Positions 44,923 through 53,825 of a DNA stretch of 64,000 nucleotides are shown here, in pieces. This stretch comes from a virus, in the IMG/VR virus record IMGVR_UViG_3300044644_001125, positions 19,623 to 83,622 of that record. One strand, 5' to 3'. Positions within the stretch are counted from its first letter, which is position 1; every line of letters starts with the position of its first letter. The position numbers were made by a program, and so were the translations under genes. The notes under the pieces were generated by a model. That model saw only the letters and a list, made by a program, of their open reading frames with translations. It did no database searches and was not told where the DNA came from.

Positions 44923-45589
44923 TTGCGAGTTCTGTGGTAAAGGATTCGTTAGGGCATCTACATTTCAAGTTCATGTGTGTGAGAAGAAACGCAGACACTT
45001 CGCACGTGATGACAAGAATGTAAAGATTGCATACAGTGCATATGTACGTTTTTATGAACTAACAATGCCAAATTCAGCAAAACCAACCTACGAAGATTTT
45101 GCTAACGGTCCTTACTATACAGCATTTGTTAAGTTTGGTAGTTTCATGATTAACTCATCACCTATCTACCCAGAACGATTCATTGACTACGTTATCAAGA
45201 GTGGTACTAGGTTAGATAAGTGGTGTAGAGATGACTTATATGAAAAGTATGTTTCCGAGTTGATTAAGATTGAACCAGCCGATAGTGCACTAGAACGTAC
45301 TATTAAAACAATGATGGCTTGGGGTGATCTTAACAAAACGCCATGGGAACATTACTTCAAGTATGTTAATAACAACCGAGCAACCCATGATGTTTTAGAA
45401 GGGTTTATTTCACCATGGGTTATTCTTAATTGCAACGCTGGTAAAGAAATGGTTGGCAGGTTAACAGATGAACAACTGGATATCATTAGTGTCGTTATTG
45501 ATCCTAATTTCTGGTTGAGAAGATTCAAAGAGTTGCCTGCCGATGTTGTCTTTATCAAAGAAGTTATCAAAGAGGCAAAATTGAGATGA
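44873..45589 (+). CDS. Zinc-finger-containing conserved phage protein
   Basis: 238 aa if started at the GTG at 44873 (another GTG at 44906 is possible). A C2H2-like finger lies near the start (CEFCGKGFVRASTFQVHVC), followed by helical segments (YEDFANGPYYTAFVKFGSF, YPERFIDYVIKSG, TMMAWGDLNKTPWEHYFKYV). It is a recognised conserved family near replication genes of marine T4-like phages, function unknown. Confidence 0.65.
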   Translation: MNVLDGIEKKQVPLNFNCEFCGKGFVRASTFQVHVCEKKRRHFARDDKNVKIAYSAYVRFYELTMPNSAKPTYEDFANGPYYTAFVKFGSFMINSSPIYPERFIDYVIKSGTRLDKWCRDDLYEKYVSELIKIEPADSALERTIKTMMAWGDLNKTPWEHYFKYVNNNRATHDVLEGFISPWVILNCNAGKEMVGRLTDEQLDIISVVIDPNFWLRRFKELPADVVFIKEVIKEAKLR

Positions 45590-46152
45590 TGGACATTGAT
45601 ATCGATTTTCAAGACCGTGAAAAAGCACTTGCTCTTTTTAAACACATAAGAGCAAGTAGACTTGATAACGGTAAGCTCGTTAAACATAATTCAGGGGTGT
45701 ATCTACACGAAGTACCGGTAGACGCACCTACCAATCTGTGTAGTGTTCAATACAAAGAAGCAACCGATTACTTTAAAATCGACTTCTTGAATGTTGGGAT
45801 TTACAATGGGATTAATTCGGAACAAGAACTCATCGAGTTAATGAATACAGAACCCATGTGGGAATTACTTGAAGACGATATCTTTATCAGTAATCTTTAT
45901 CACGTAGCAGATCATGGTGATTTACTACGAGCCATGAAACCAACCTCAATAGAACAGCTAGCTGCTGTTCTTGCATTGATTAGACCAGCTAAAAGATACT
46001 TGGTTGGTAAAGATTGGAATGCTATTATGCAAGAGGTTTGGAAAGATACTGGTACTGAAACTGGTTACGCTTTTAAACATTCACATGGTATAGCGTATGC
46101 AACGGCTATTGTTGTGCAAATGAACTTTATATGTAACCAGCTACTTAGGTAG
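45586..46152 (+). CDS. Miniature DnaE-like (C-family polymerase palm) protein
   Basis: 188 aa. It carries motifs that echo bacterial Pol III alpha: MDIDIDFQDRE (compare PDIDIDF, the palm catalytic Asp pair), YFKIDFLNVGIY (compare K-F-D-F-L-G-L), ALIRPAKRYL and KHSHGIAYATAIV (compare the S-H-A-x-A-Y-A segment). The protein is far too short for a polymerase, so it may be a degenerate or regulatory relic. It overlaps the previous gene by 4 bp and converges on the next. Confidence 0.6.
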   Translation: MMDIDIDFQDREKALALFKHIRASRLDNGKLVKHNSGVYLHEVPVDAPTNLCSVQYKEATDYFKIDFLNVGIYNGINSEQELIELMNTEPMWELLEDDIFISNLYHVADHGDLLRAMKPTSIEQLAAVLALIRPAKRYLVGKDWNAIMQEVWKDTGTETGYAFKHSHGIAYATAIVVQMNFICNQLLR

Positions 46153-46515
46153 TTTTCTTATTAAGGTTATAGACTTTCTTTTTACTCGCTTCGTGATGAT
46201 ATCAGATAATTTAGTTACTGGACCAAATTCCACGACAACATCCTTAGTAGTAAAGTTCTTGATGGCATAATGAAATTCTTCAATTTCCGAGCCCAAGAAT
46301 ATACTAATGGGGATTTGTCTATTCGACTCCCACCACCATACCTCACCAAGCTCAATGAACTTCGCCTTTTCTGCATCAGTACGTATCGACCCGTAGTCAT
46401 ACATACTGGTGATCATGTTATCTTGGTTAATAATAATTCCAACGTACTCGTTCTTAACGTGCGTGATCACGGTTAAGAATGGGAAGTTCTCTTGGATGTT
46501 GTCGGTTAAAATCAT
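46141..46515 (-). CDS. Conserved hypothetical of T4-like phages
   Basis: 124 aa. The segment YVGIIINQDNMITSMYDYG, then FIELGEVWWWESNRQIPI, and a basic end KRVKRKSITLIRK match a protein conserved in cyanophages and relatives; function unknown. Its start codon lies on top of the forward late box of the next gene, and its 3-prime end overlaps the DnaE-like gene by 12 bp. Confidence 0.7.
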   Translation of the reverse strand: MILTDNIQENFPFLTVITHVKNEYVGIIINQDNMITSMYDYGSIRTDAEKAKFIELGEVWWWESNRQIPISIFLGSEIEEFHYAIKNFTTKDVVVEFGPVTKLSDIITKRVKRKSITLIRKLPK

Positions 46516-46520
46516 AAATA
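46515..46520 (+). promoter_or_regulatory. Late promoter box before virion gene
   Basis: CATAAATAC, 19 nt before the ATG at 46540, with AAGG between. Confidence 0.6.
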
Positions 46521-46539
46521 CTCAAAGGGTCCTTAAATT

Positions 46540-47346
46540 ATGCAATCTAATTCATTATATTTACTAGCAAACAAAATTGACGTATTCACAGATTCGTCAA
46601 GCACTTGGTCAACAGAGAGGTATCGCAGAGTGTATAACCGAAATCTAAAAATATATCAAAGTGTAGACAACAAGATTGATCTACAAGTTCGCAACGCTGA
46701 TCAGAAAGCTACCGATATATCCCAATCGGTGCTTGTATTTAACTTAATTTCAAGAACGGGTAAAGTCGTTCTTCAACGTGATTGCGACACGATAAATGCT
46801 GCTAAAGGCAGAGTGACGGTTACCATTAACCGTGAAGATATGCTTAACTTGGAAAATGGGTATTACAATTACACCGTATTCCAGGAATTCCGCGAAACTA
46901 TCGACAGTACAGAATACGTAGTTACGACCAAGAAACCCATGTTTATGGATGCCCAATACGGTATTAACGGCACTATTGAAATCGCAGGCGATGCGCTTGG
47001 CGAAGTAAAACCAGCACTGGTTGTTGATAAGTTCAACTATAATAATCCAATTACTACTGGCTCATTAGATCCAAAATTCTTCGTTAGTAGTATCATCGAT
47101 GCACAACCAAGTGAATCAACACCACAAAGCCTACATACATTCCAGTTCTACTTCACTGATTACACTGGAACCGTAACCATACAGGGCAGTATCGAGCAAC
47201 AAGGCGGTACACCTTGTAAATGGGTTGATATCACCGACATAGACCCAACCTTAGATGTCTACAAAAACATCGTAGGTAAATGGTCTTGGTTTAGAATTAA
47301 ACATATCCCATTAACAGGAACTCTTGACAAGGTGCTGTACGTGTAG
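46540..47346 (+). CDS. Probable virion structural protein, BppU-like N-terminus
   Basis: 268 aa. The segment YNRNLKIYQSVDNKIDLQV is characteristic of an N-terminal domain found in tail and baseplate appendage proteins, followed by beta-rich repeats (GRVTVTINREDMLNL; GYYNYTVFQEFRE). The C-terminus reads IVGKWSWFRIKH. It has a late promoter although it lies between replication genes. Tail or baseplate location is inferred. Confidence 0.6.
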   Translation: MQSNSLYLLANKIDVFTDSSSTWSTERYRRVYNRNLKIYQSVDNKIDLQVRNADQKATDISQSVLVFNLISRTGKVVLQRDCDTINAAKGRVTVTINREDMLNLENGYYNYTVFQEFRETIDSTEYVVTTKKPMFMDAQYGINGTIEIAGDALGEVKPALVVDKFNYNNPITTGSLDPKFFVSSIIDAQPSESTPQSLHTFQFYFTDYTGTVTIQGSIEQQGGTPCKWVDITDIDPTLDVYKNIVGKWSWFRIKHIPLTGTLDKVLYV

Positions 47347-47352
47347 TATCAT
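47324..47352 (+). promoter_or_regulatory. Early sigma70-like promoter before primase
   Basis: TTGACA, 17-bp spacer, TATCAT. The predicted start of transcription coincides with the primase ATG at 47359, so this mRNA too may be leaderless. Confidence 0.5.
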
Positions 47353-47358
47353 CTAACC

Positions 47359-48372
47359 ATGAACTACGTAATAGATACCTTTAGAGAACTACTTCCACCA
47401 CTTAAATCCAGTGCTAGTAAATGGCAGAGTTTCAACTGCCCTTGCTGCCAGCATCTTGGTCACAACCGAGATACTCGTAAACGCGCTGGAGTTATGCTAG
47501 GTCCAGGAATTGTGTTCAATTGCTTTAATTGCAAATTCACTGCAGGGTGGCAACCCGGCCGTCCTATATCCGATAACATGAAACGCCTGTGCGCTTGGCT
47601 AGGAGCAAGTGACGCCGAAATCAAACGAATTGTATTCGAATCTCTTAAGGCAGAATCATCCGACTATGAACCAGATGAGAACAGCTTAGTTACCTTTACT
47701 GAAAAAGACTTACCAGAAGGTTCACTTCCTTTAGCTGAATGGATCTTGGTACAAGATTTAGATGACAGCATAGCCAATCATCTTTTAGGTGTAGTGGAAT
47801 ACGTGCTATCTCGTGGACTAGATCCAATGAGCGATACGTTCTACTGGAGTCCAAATCCTGCATTTTCTGATAGACTTATCTTACCATTCTGGTATAATAC
47901 CAAAATTGTTGGGTATACAGCACGACGTATTACCAACAATAGACCTAAGTATCTATCTGAACAACACCCTCATTTTGTGTTCAATTTGGATGCACAAGAT
48001 CCAATGAATCGGTATGTGTTGGTAACAGAAGGACCATTTGATGCACTTAGTATCAATGGCGTTGCGTTGTTAACAAATAACATTGCAGATCAACAAGCAC
48101 GTATGATTAATCGATTAGGTAAAGAAGTCATCGTGATACCAGACCAAGACATGGCTGGCTTGGCAGTTATTAAACGAGCCATTGAGTATGGGTGGTCTGT
48201 TGCATTTCCTACTTGGGAGCCTGATATAAAGGATTGTGCAGATGCAGTATTGCGTTATGGTAAGTTGTTTGTTATAGTTGACGTTATTAAATCTGCTGAA
48301 AGACACGAAGCAACAATTCGAATTAAAATGAAACATTTAGAACAACAAATACGGAGTTTGCATGGCAATTAA
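47359..48372 (+). CDS. 61: DNA primase, gp61-like
   Basis: 337 aa. It makes RNA primers for lagging-strand synthesis together with gp41. Zinc ligands are CPCC (residues 29-32) and CFNC (55-58). The TOPRIM domain shows VTEGPFDALS (acidic Glu) and VIPDQDMAG (D-x-D). Size equals T4 gp61 (342 aa). It overlaps the helicase gene by 11 bp, so the primosome pair is co-translated. Confidence 0.92.
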   Translation: MNYVIDTFRELLPPLKSSASKWQSFNCPCCQHLGHNRDTRKRAGVMLGPGIVFNCFNCKFTAGWQPGRPISDNMKRLCAWLGASDAEIKRIVFESLKAESSDYEPDENSLVTFTEKDLPEGSLPLAEWILVQDLDDSIANHLLGVVEYVLSRGLDPMSDTFYWSPNPAFSDRLILPFWYNTKIVGYTARRITNNRPKYLSEQHPHFVFNLDAQDPMNRYVLVTEGPFDALSINGVALLTNNIADQQARMINRLGKEVIVIPDQDMAGLAVIKRAIEYGWSVAFPTWEPDIKDCADAVLRYGKLFVIVDVIKSAERHEATIRIKMKHLEQQIRSLHGN

Positions 48373-50200
48373 GAACTATGATTATGATGTACAGAAAATG
48401 TACCTAGAACTAATGTTATCTGATGCAGAAACATTTGTACGTTGCCAAAGCATTTTTGACCATTCATTATTTGATAAAAAACTACAACCTGCTGCTGAAT
48501 TCATCCTAGAATATGTAAAAGGTTATACCGTGTTACCCGATTACAATATGGTTAATACTTCATGCCGTGCTAATTTAAAACCACCAAGTGAACTAAAAGA
48601 AGGTCATACCGCATGGTTAATTGATGAGTTTGAACAATTCATACGACATAAGTCATTGGAACGTGCGATCATTGCTTCAGCTGATCTTTTAGACCAACAT
48701 GATTATGGTTCAGTAGAAGCACTTATCAAAGAAGCAGTACAGATTGGTTTAGCACGTGATATGGGCATTGATTATTATGAAGACCCGAGAACACGTTTGA
48801 TGGGACTAAAAGATAAGAATGGCCAGGTGTCTACCGGTTGGGATTCATTAGATAAGATGTTATACGGTGGATTCAACCGAGGTGAACTAGAAATCTTCGC
48901 AGGTGGTTCTGGTTGTGTCATATATAGTACACCGGTTGAAGTTAGGGAAGTAGTAGACAGTATTTTTGGATTACCGAAGCATGTCCCAATTGGCTCATTA
49001 TTAAACAACACTGGTAAATTCGTAGTAAACAGCCCAGATGGTTGGGTTCCAGTACTTGATTGTGTGGAAAAACTAAAAGATGAGTTATACACGTTTGTAT
49101 TTGAATCTGGTGTAACCATTACTGCTAGTCATGACCACTTGTATCAGAAACCAGACTTATCATGGCACTATGCTAAAGATTTGCAAATAGGTGATGTTCT
49201 TTTAGCAGAACGCGGTTCTGATAAGATTGTTTCATTATCTTTTAGTAAGGAACCAACTAAAGTATATGACTTATCAGTAGATCACGACAATCACAGATAT
49301 TACACGGATACTATCTGCAGTCATAACACTGGTAAAAGTTTATTCTTAGCAAACCTAAGTGTTAACTTCTCATTTGCTGGGTTAAATGTTGTATATATCA
49401 CATTAGAGTTAAGTGAACCATTAGTTGGTATGCGTATCGATTCTATGGTTACTGGTATTGGTACCCGTGATGTATTCAAACAACTAGATGAAGTTGAAAT
49501 GAAAGTTAAGATGATTGGTAAAAAGTCAGGATCATTACAAATCAAATATCTCCCAAGCGGGAAAACGGTCAATGATATTCGCAGTTATCTAAAAGAGTAT
49601 GAAGTTAAAACTGGACTACGTGCAGACATTATCGTAATCGATTATATGGATTTGTTAATGCCAATTGGTAAGAAGATTTCAGCAGAAAACTTGTACATTA
49701 AGGATAAGTATGTTGCAGAAGAACTACGTAACTTGGCAGTAGAGAAGAATGCTGTTGGAATTAGCGCCGCACAATTAAATCGAGGAAGTGTGGAGGAGGT
49801 AGAATTCGACCACAGTCATATCTCTGGTGGTATCAGTAAGATTCAAACAGCGGATAACGTGTTTGGTATCTTTACCTCGAGAGCCATGAGAGAACGCGGT
49901 AGGTATCAACTACAATTCATGAAAACTCGTAGTTCTAGTGGTGTTGGTCAAAAGATAGACTTAGATTTTAATATCGATAGTTTACGCATAACTGACGTAC
50001 CTGAAGTTGAACAAGAAGCCAGTGGCGTAAGAGTAATAAACTCAACTGATTCGTTGATTGACAACATCAAACGTAAAACAAGTTTGGAAAATGCGAATGC
50101 TATTCCAGTAACCGTAATCAGCAGCAAAGGAACTGAAGTTGGGTCAACTAAACTACGTTCTATTATTAACAACCTAGGGACAGAAGAAGATGAATATTGA
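48362..50200 (+). CDS. 41: Replicative helicase, gp41/DnaB-like, with mini-intein
   Basis: 612 aa precursor. It is the ring helicase of the T4-type replisome. Extein 1-184 contains the N-terminal helical domain and ends IFAGGSG; the intein fills 185-322; the extein resumes TGKSLFLANLSV, rebuilding GGSGTGKS. IIVIDYMDLL is Walker B, followed by SAAQLNRG and RERGRYQLQFMKTRSSSGVG (Arg finger region). Mature length about 474 aa (T4 gp41 475). Confidence 0.94.
   Translation: MAIKNYDYDVQKMYLELMLSDAETFVRCQSIFDHSLFDKKLQPAAEFILEYVKGYTVLPDYNMVNTSCRANLKPPSELKEGHTAWLIDEFEQFIRHKSLERAIIASADLLDQHDYGSVEALIKEAVQIGLARDMGIDYYEDPRTRLMGLKDKNGQVSTGWDSLDKMLYGGFNRGELEIFAGGSGCVIYSTPVEVREVVDSIFGLPKHVPIGSLLNNTGKFVVNSPDGWVPVLDCVEKLKDELYTFVFESGVTITASHDHLYQKPDLSWHYAKDLQIGDVLLAERGSDKIVSLSFSKEPTKVYDLSVDHDNHRYYTDTICSHNTGKSLFLANLSVNFSFAGLNVVYITLELSEPLVGMRIDSMVTGIGTRDVFKQLDEVEMKVKMIGKKSGSLQIKYLPSGKTVNDIRSYLKEYEVKTGLRADIIVIDYMDLLMPIGKKISAENLYIKDKYVAEELRNLAVEKNAVGISAAQLNRGSVEEVEFDHSHISGGISKIQTADNVFGIFTSRAMRERGRYQLQFMKTRSSSGVGQKIDLDFNIDSLRITDVPEVEQEASGVRVINSTDSLIDNIKRKTSLENANAIPVTVISSKGTEVGSTKLRSIINNLGTEEDEY
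48914..49327 (+). other. Mini-intein in gp41 helicase
   Basis: 138 residues from CVIYSTPVEV to CSHN before Thr. Block B is TASHDHLY, block F KVYDLSV (Asp at F:4): a standard Cys1 intein without an endonuclease domain. Insertion is just before TGKS of the P-loop. Confidence 0.93.
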
Positions 50201-50426
50201 GTTTAAGAAAACCTTGTTTAAGTGGACAGAAGAACCAAAAGATAATATCGATATCGATTGGCCTAATGTACACAAAGCAGTTGGTAGTGACCAAATCAAG
50301 TGGTTAGAAGAGCAACCACTATCAACTTGCCAAATGGTACTAGAGATGGTTGGTAATGAGGTTAAGTTAGTTGCTGAGTTTTATAACAAAACCACAGCAA
50401 ATACCTATATGTTATTGTGGGCATAA
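50190..50426 (+). CDS. Small hypothetical protein
   Basis: 78 aa overlapping the helicase 3-prime end by 11 bp. It is acidic with a C-terminal hydrophobic end (TANTYMLLWA). No family recognised. Coupling to the helicase gene suggests expression with the primosome. Confidence 0.6.
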   Translation: MNIEFKKTLFKWTEEPKDNIDIDWPNVHKAVGSDQIKWLEEQPLSTCQMVLEMVGNEVKLVAEFYNKTTANTYMLLWA

Positions 50427-50433
50427 TCTCGGC

Positions 50434-50439
50434 TAAATA
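50434..50439 (+). promoter_or_regulatory. Late promoter box, leaderless spacing
   Basis: GCTAAATAG ends 5 nt before the ATG at 50445. Confidence 0.6.
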
Positions 50440-50444
50440 GTTTC

Positions 50445-51356
50445 ATGTGTATAGTCATAGCCAAACATTTTGAAACTCACGGCTGGGTTGCTTTTAAGAA
50501 CCGAGATCGTAATTACATCCCCGAAATTTCTTTTAAAAAGAAACTGGTTAAGGGAGTAGAAATCCTTTACTTCTGGGATAATGTCACCGCTTACTGCGAA
50601 GGTATGAACTCTCACGGTATTGGTGTATTGAGTGCTAGTCTTATGGTATTAGATGACGAAAAGGAAATTGAAATCCGTACTAGAACACCATCTAAAGACG
50701 GTGCTAAAATTAAGAAAGCACTTGAGTTAACAAATGTACACGACGTAGCAAAGGAACTTATCGAGTTGAAACTCACTGGTTCTACTATCATTTTCAACCA
50801 AGAGACCTGTTATCTTTTAGAGGGTGCTTGGGAGAAAGGTGGTTATAAAGCAGAGAAGTTCAGGTACGTCATTAAAGAGATTCCAAAAGACCAAACCGTG
50901 GTTAGAACTAATCACGGCGTCTGGTTACCAGATGCTGGTTATCAGCGAGGTGTTAATGAATCACAAACTAAAAGCAGAATCTCAAGTGAATGCCGTAAAC
51001 TTATTGCAGAGATCGTAACATTAACAGCTAAAACTCCAATAGAAATCTTAAATGGGTTAACTAAAGACTTTACCCATGATGGTCAAATGAACGCATTGAG
51101 AACGTCAACTGAAGACAAAAAGATGCGTACCACTAGTCAGATTATGATTATCCCCAAAGAACAAACCATGTTTGTACGTCCAGTGCAAAGTAATATGGAG
51201 TTTAACTTCTGGGAATTGAACAGACCTGACCAACGCACTTGGGTAGAATTGTTGAGTAATCGTGTACTATACGATAACCTAAAAGATAATGATCCAAATA
51301 ACGACCCACCATTTGATTATGATTTAAAACATACATTATTAGGAAACGCAGAATGA
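50445..51356 (+). CDS. Ntn-hydrolase, C45/choloylglycine-hydrolase-like
   Basis: 303 aa. The protein begins M-C, exposing Cys2 as N-terminal nucleophile after Met removal (MCIVIAKHF), followed by VAFKNRDRNY (the conserved Arg/Asp site) and MNSHGIGVLSAS, then TIIFNQETCYLLEG and VVRTNHGVWLPDAGYQ. These match linear-amide C-N hydrolases of the Ntn fold. Substrate unknown; peptidoglycan, quorum-signal or modified-protein amides are possible. Confidence 0.75.
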   Translation: MCIVIAKHFETHGWVAFKNRDRNYIPEISFKKKLVKGVEILYFWDNVTAYCEGMNSHGIGVLSASLMVLDDEKEIEIRTRTPSKDGAKIKKALELTNVHDVAKELIELKLTGSTIIFNQETCYLLEGAWEKGGYKAEKFRYVIKEIPKDQTVVRTNHGVWLPDAGYQRGVNESQTKSRISSECRKLIAEIVTLTAKTPIEILNGLTKDFTHDGQMNALRTSTEDKKMRTTSQIMIIPKEQTMFVRPVQSNMEFNFWELNRPDQRTWVELLSNRVLYDNLKDNDPNNDPPFDYDLKHTLLGNAE

Positions 51357-51718
51357 GAATCCATGAAATCCTAAGTGAAGCAAGCACACCACTGAGTAAA
51401 AATGCAAAAGCTAGTCTCAAAGGTGCTGTAACGACTCCAGCAGCGAATAACAATGGTGGTGATGCGTACAAGCATTATCGCATGGGATTGGCATTAGCAG
51501 GAGCTCCTGAGTATCCCACAAAGGCTACAAATGATATCGCTGGTGATCCATTAATCAGTACGTATACTGATGAAGAATTGGAGATGGTTAACTTTGCAGC
51601 TAAACAATCAAATGCAGGTAAAATAAAACGCATTACGAAAAATCGTAGTGAAGAAAGACCAGATACGGACAAGTTCAGTCCAGTGGCAAAAACAAAGAAG
51701 AATAAGTACGGTGTTTAA
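51353..51718 (+). CDS. Putative capsid-internal protein with targeting peptide
   Basis: 121 aa. It starts MRIHEILSEASTPLS, the targeting pattern with a likely cut after LSE. The rest is small, basic and polar (GKIKRITKNRSEERP; KTKKNKYGV), as expected for a DNA-associated internal head protein. ATGA overlap with the upstream hydrolase. Confidence 0.6.
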   Translation: MRIHEILSEASTPLSKNAKASLKGAVTTPAANNNGGDAYKHYRMGLALAGAPEYPTKATNDIAGDPLISTYTDEELEMVNFAAKQSNAGKIKRITKNRSEERPDTDKFSPVAKTKKNKYGV

Positions 51719-51720
51719 AG

Positions 51721-52407
51721 ATGAAAGATCCATTAATAGTAACAGTAAACAAAAACTTAAACCCAAAACTATGGGACCAAGACGGTAACTTACATCCAGT
51801 TATCAAAGATAAGTTAATCGATATTGCCGATGCTTTCTATGAGTTCATTGGTGTAAAATTGAACATCATCGATTTAACTATCACTGGCTCTAATGCCAAC
51901 TTCACCTGGAATGCCCATTCTGATATCGACTTACATCTTATCATCAGTGGCGTTGCGAGTGAACAAGATAGAGAACTCTTTAATGCCAAGAAAGCTGTTT
52001 GGGGTGATCAACATAATATTACAATCAAAGGCATCCCTGTCGAAGTTTATGTTCAAGGTAATGCAGAAGTTCATTACTCAACCGGTGTGTATTCTATATT
52101 AGAAGATGAATGGGTAGTTGAACCAATGAAACAAAAACCTGCAATTGATGATGCGGCAGTTCATGCCAAAAAAGATAACATCGTAGAACGAATCGAAGAA
52201 GCTCTTATGGAAAACGACTTAGAAAAACTAAAGTCTATCAAAGAGAAAGTTGTACAGATGCGTAAGGCTGGATTAGAAAGAGCAGGCGAATGGTCAACTG
52301 AAAACTTAGTTTTCAAGATACTAAGAAATACAGGTATGATCGAAGAACTTACCACAAAGATTCACGAGTTAGTAGATAAAGAACTTAGTTTGGAGAATTT
52401 ACAATGA
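51721..52407 (+). CDS. Minimal nucleotidyltransferase-fold protein
   Basis: 228 aa. The signature is TGSNANFTWNAHSDIDLHLII (here GS ... DxD), the core of Pol-beta-type nucleotidyltransferases, followed by PVEVYVQG with the third acid. The C-terminal half is helical (IEEALMENDLEKLKSIKEKV). Members may adenylylate proteins or tRNAs; the target is unknown. It lies between two genes with capsid targeting peptides and overlaps the second by 4 bp. Confidence 0.72.
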   Translation: MKDPLIVTVNKNLNPKLWDQDGNLHPVIKDKLIDIADAFYEFIGVKLNIIDLTITGSNANFTWNAHSDIDLHLIISGVASEQDRELFNAKKAVWGDQHNITIKGIPVEVYVQGNAEVHYSTGVYSILEDEWVVEPMKQKPAIDDAAVHAKKDNIVERIEEALMENDLEKLKSIKEKVVQMRKAGLERAGEWSTENLVFKILRNTGMIEELTTKIHELVDKELSLENLQ

Positions 52408-53597
52408 GAATGAGTGATTTGCTACTAGAAGACGCAAAACCCAAATTAACTGAAAGAACCTTGGGTGGTTTTCCAGTTACAAAATCATATGGTGCTATTC
52501 CAGATGCACCGGAAGATGACGTCGATGAAGCATTGAAAATTGGTGATGCAAGAACTAAAACCATCCCAACCGATGTAATGCAAGGTAGACTTAATAGAAT
52601 CCACAATAGAAACAAAACACTAACAGATAAAAAGAAACCAATCATTCATCGGAGTAACTTGGTTGCTACTAAAAGTGATGACCCAAATGATAGATGGGAT
52701 CTTAATGATCTAGCACAACAAATCATGACTAGACCTAGACAACTCATCAGTTCAAATGCTAAGATGAAATCGAGTATCATTAAAGGTCAAGAAAAGTTAT
52801 ATGATATTACACTACCTGCACTTAGTGGTATTGTAGTTGATGAACAAACACATGAATTCGTAGAAGTGAATACATGTCCAGCTGCAGGTGTTTGTCAGAA
52901 GTATTGCTTTGCAAGAAAGGGTGGATATGTTCAATTCCCAGCTAGTAGTATGAATGCAGCTAAAACACTCAACTTCTTAGTTAATGATCCAGATGGCTAT
53001 TTTGCTAGAATAGCAAGAGACTTAGCATCACTTGGTACTGGTAGAGTTACCAAGAAGCTACAGATTATTGTAAGATGGCATGATTCTGGTGACTTCTTCA
53101 GTATGGATTACTTCCAACGTGCAGTTGATTTAGCAAAACAATTTCCAAACATTGAATTCTATGCTTATACTAAATCAGCTAATGTAGCAACAAGTTCAGA
53201 TACACCTGATAACTTCATCATCAACTTCAGTGATGGTGCAGCTAACAAATCTACTGAATTAGTTCAAAAACACATTGATGCAGGTAACCACATCAAACAC
53301 GCTAGGGTTATTCCAAAAGATGTTTTTGATGATCTAGTACTAAAAGATAATGAAGGTAAATTAGTTAAAGATAATCTACACAGAACACAACTAAGATCAC
53401 CAGCTGCTTGGGATATGCTAAAACAAAGATTGGCAAAAAGATTCAACGTTGATGTAGATACAATTATTTCCTATGATGAAATGCTCAAAATCCCAAAAGG
53501 TACAGAACCCAAATGGCGAGTAATTGTTCAAGCTGGTGCAGGTGACAGAGCAGCAAATCGCAGAGATGTTATCGATTCATATCTTCTCATTCATTAA
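52404..53597 (+). CDS. Gp88-family protein with capsid targeting peptide
   Basis: 397 aa. It begins MRMSDLLLEDAKPKL (possible targeting peptide, cut after LLE). The Gp88 core is present: EVNTCPAAGVCQKYCFARKG, then RWHDSGDFFSMDYFQ, FYAYTKS and a PKWRVIVQAGAGDRAANRRD end. The family is widespread in phages with unknown function; the clustered Cys suggest metal or Fe-S binding. A related Cys-rich protein is encoded at 56359. Confidence 0.72.
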   Translation: MRMSDLLLEDAKPKLTERTLGGFPVTKSYGAIPDAPEDDVDEALKIGDARTKTIPTDVMQGRLNRIHNRNKTLTDKKKPIIHRSNLVATKSDDPNDRWDLNDLAQQIMTRPRQLISSNAKMKSSIIKGQEKLYDITLPALSGIVVDEQTHEFVEVNTCPAAGVCQKYCFARKGGYVQFPASSMNAAKTLNFLVNDPDGYFARIARDLASLGTGRVTKKLQIIVRWHDSGDFFSMDYFQRAVDLAKQFPNIEFYAYTKSANVATSSDTPDNFIINFSDGAANKSTELVQKHIDAGNHIKHARVIPKDVFDDLVLKDNEGKLVKDNLHRTQLRSPAAWDMLKQRLAKRFNVDVDTIISYDEMLKIPKGTEPKWRVIVQAGAGDRAANRRDVIDSYLLIH

Positions 53598-53599
53598 TA

Positions 53600-53680
53600 T
53601 GACAGACGAACAATTCAAGACCTTCCTGATAGTAGCAGTGGTTTGGTTCATGATATTATTTGGTCAAAAAGCAGTCTAGT
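53600..53680 (+). CDS. Small single-span membrane peptide
   Basis: 26 aa (MTDEQFKTFLIVAVVWFMIL...). A charged start is followed by a hydrophobic helix of about 15 residues. It starts 2 nt after the Gp88 stop, so translational coupling is likely. It could be a small membrane effector; it may also be spurious. Confidence 0.4.
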
Positions 53681-53693
53681 ATGCGCAGGACGG

Positions 53694-53732
53694 CAGTCCT
53701 GTGCAACAGTAGGGGAGACGAGTCTCCCTTTT
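53694..53732 (+). terminator. Two hairpins, second an intrinsic terminator
   Basis: GCAGGAC/GTCCTGT is followed by GGGAGAC/GTCTCCC with TTTT (53713-53732). Confidence 0.85.
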
Positions 53733-53825
53733 AATTTCCACTGTATTTTGTTCTTGTTTCACCACGCACACTAAAAGATGAGCATCCAGCATGCTCCTAC
53801 AACCGTATCTACCGTATAAAGCTAA

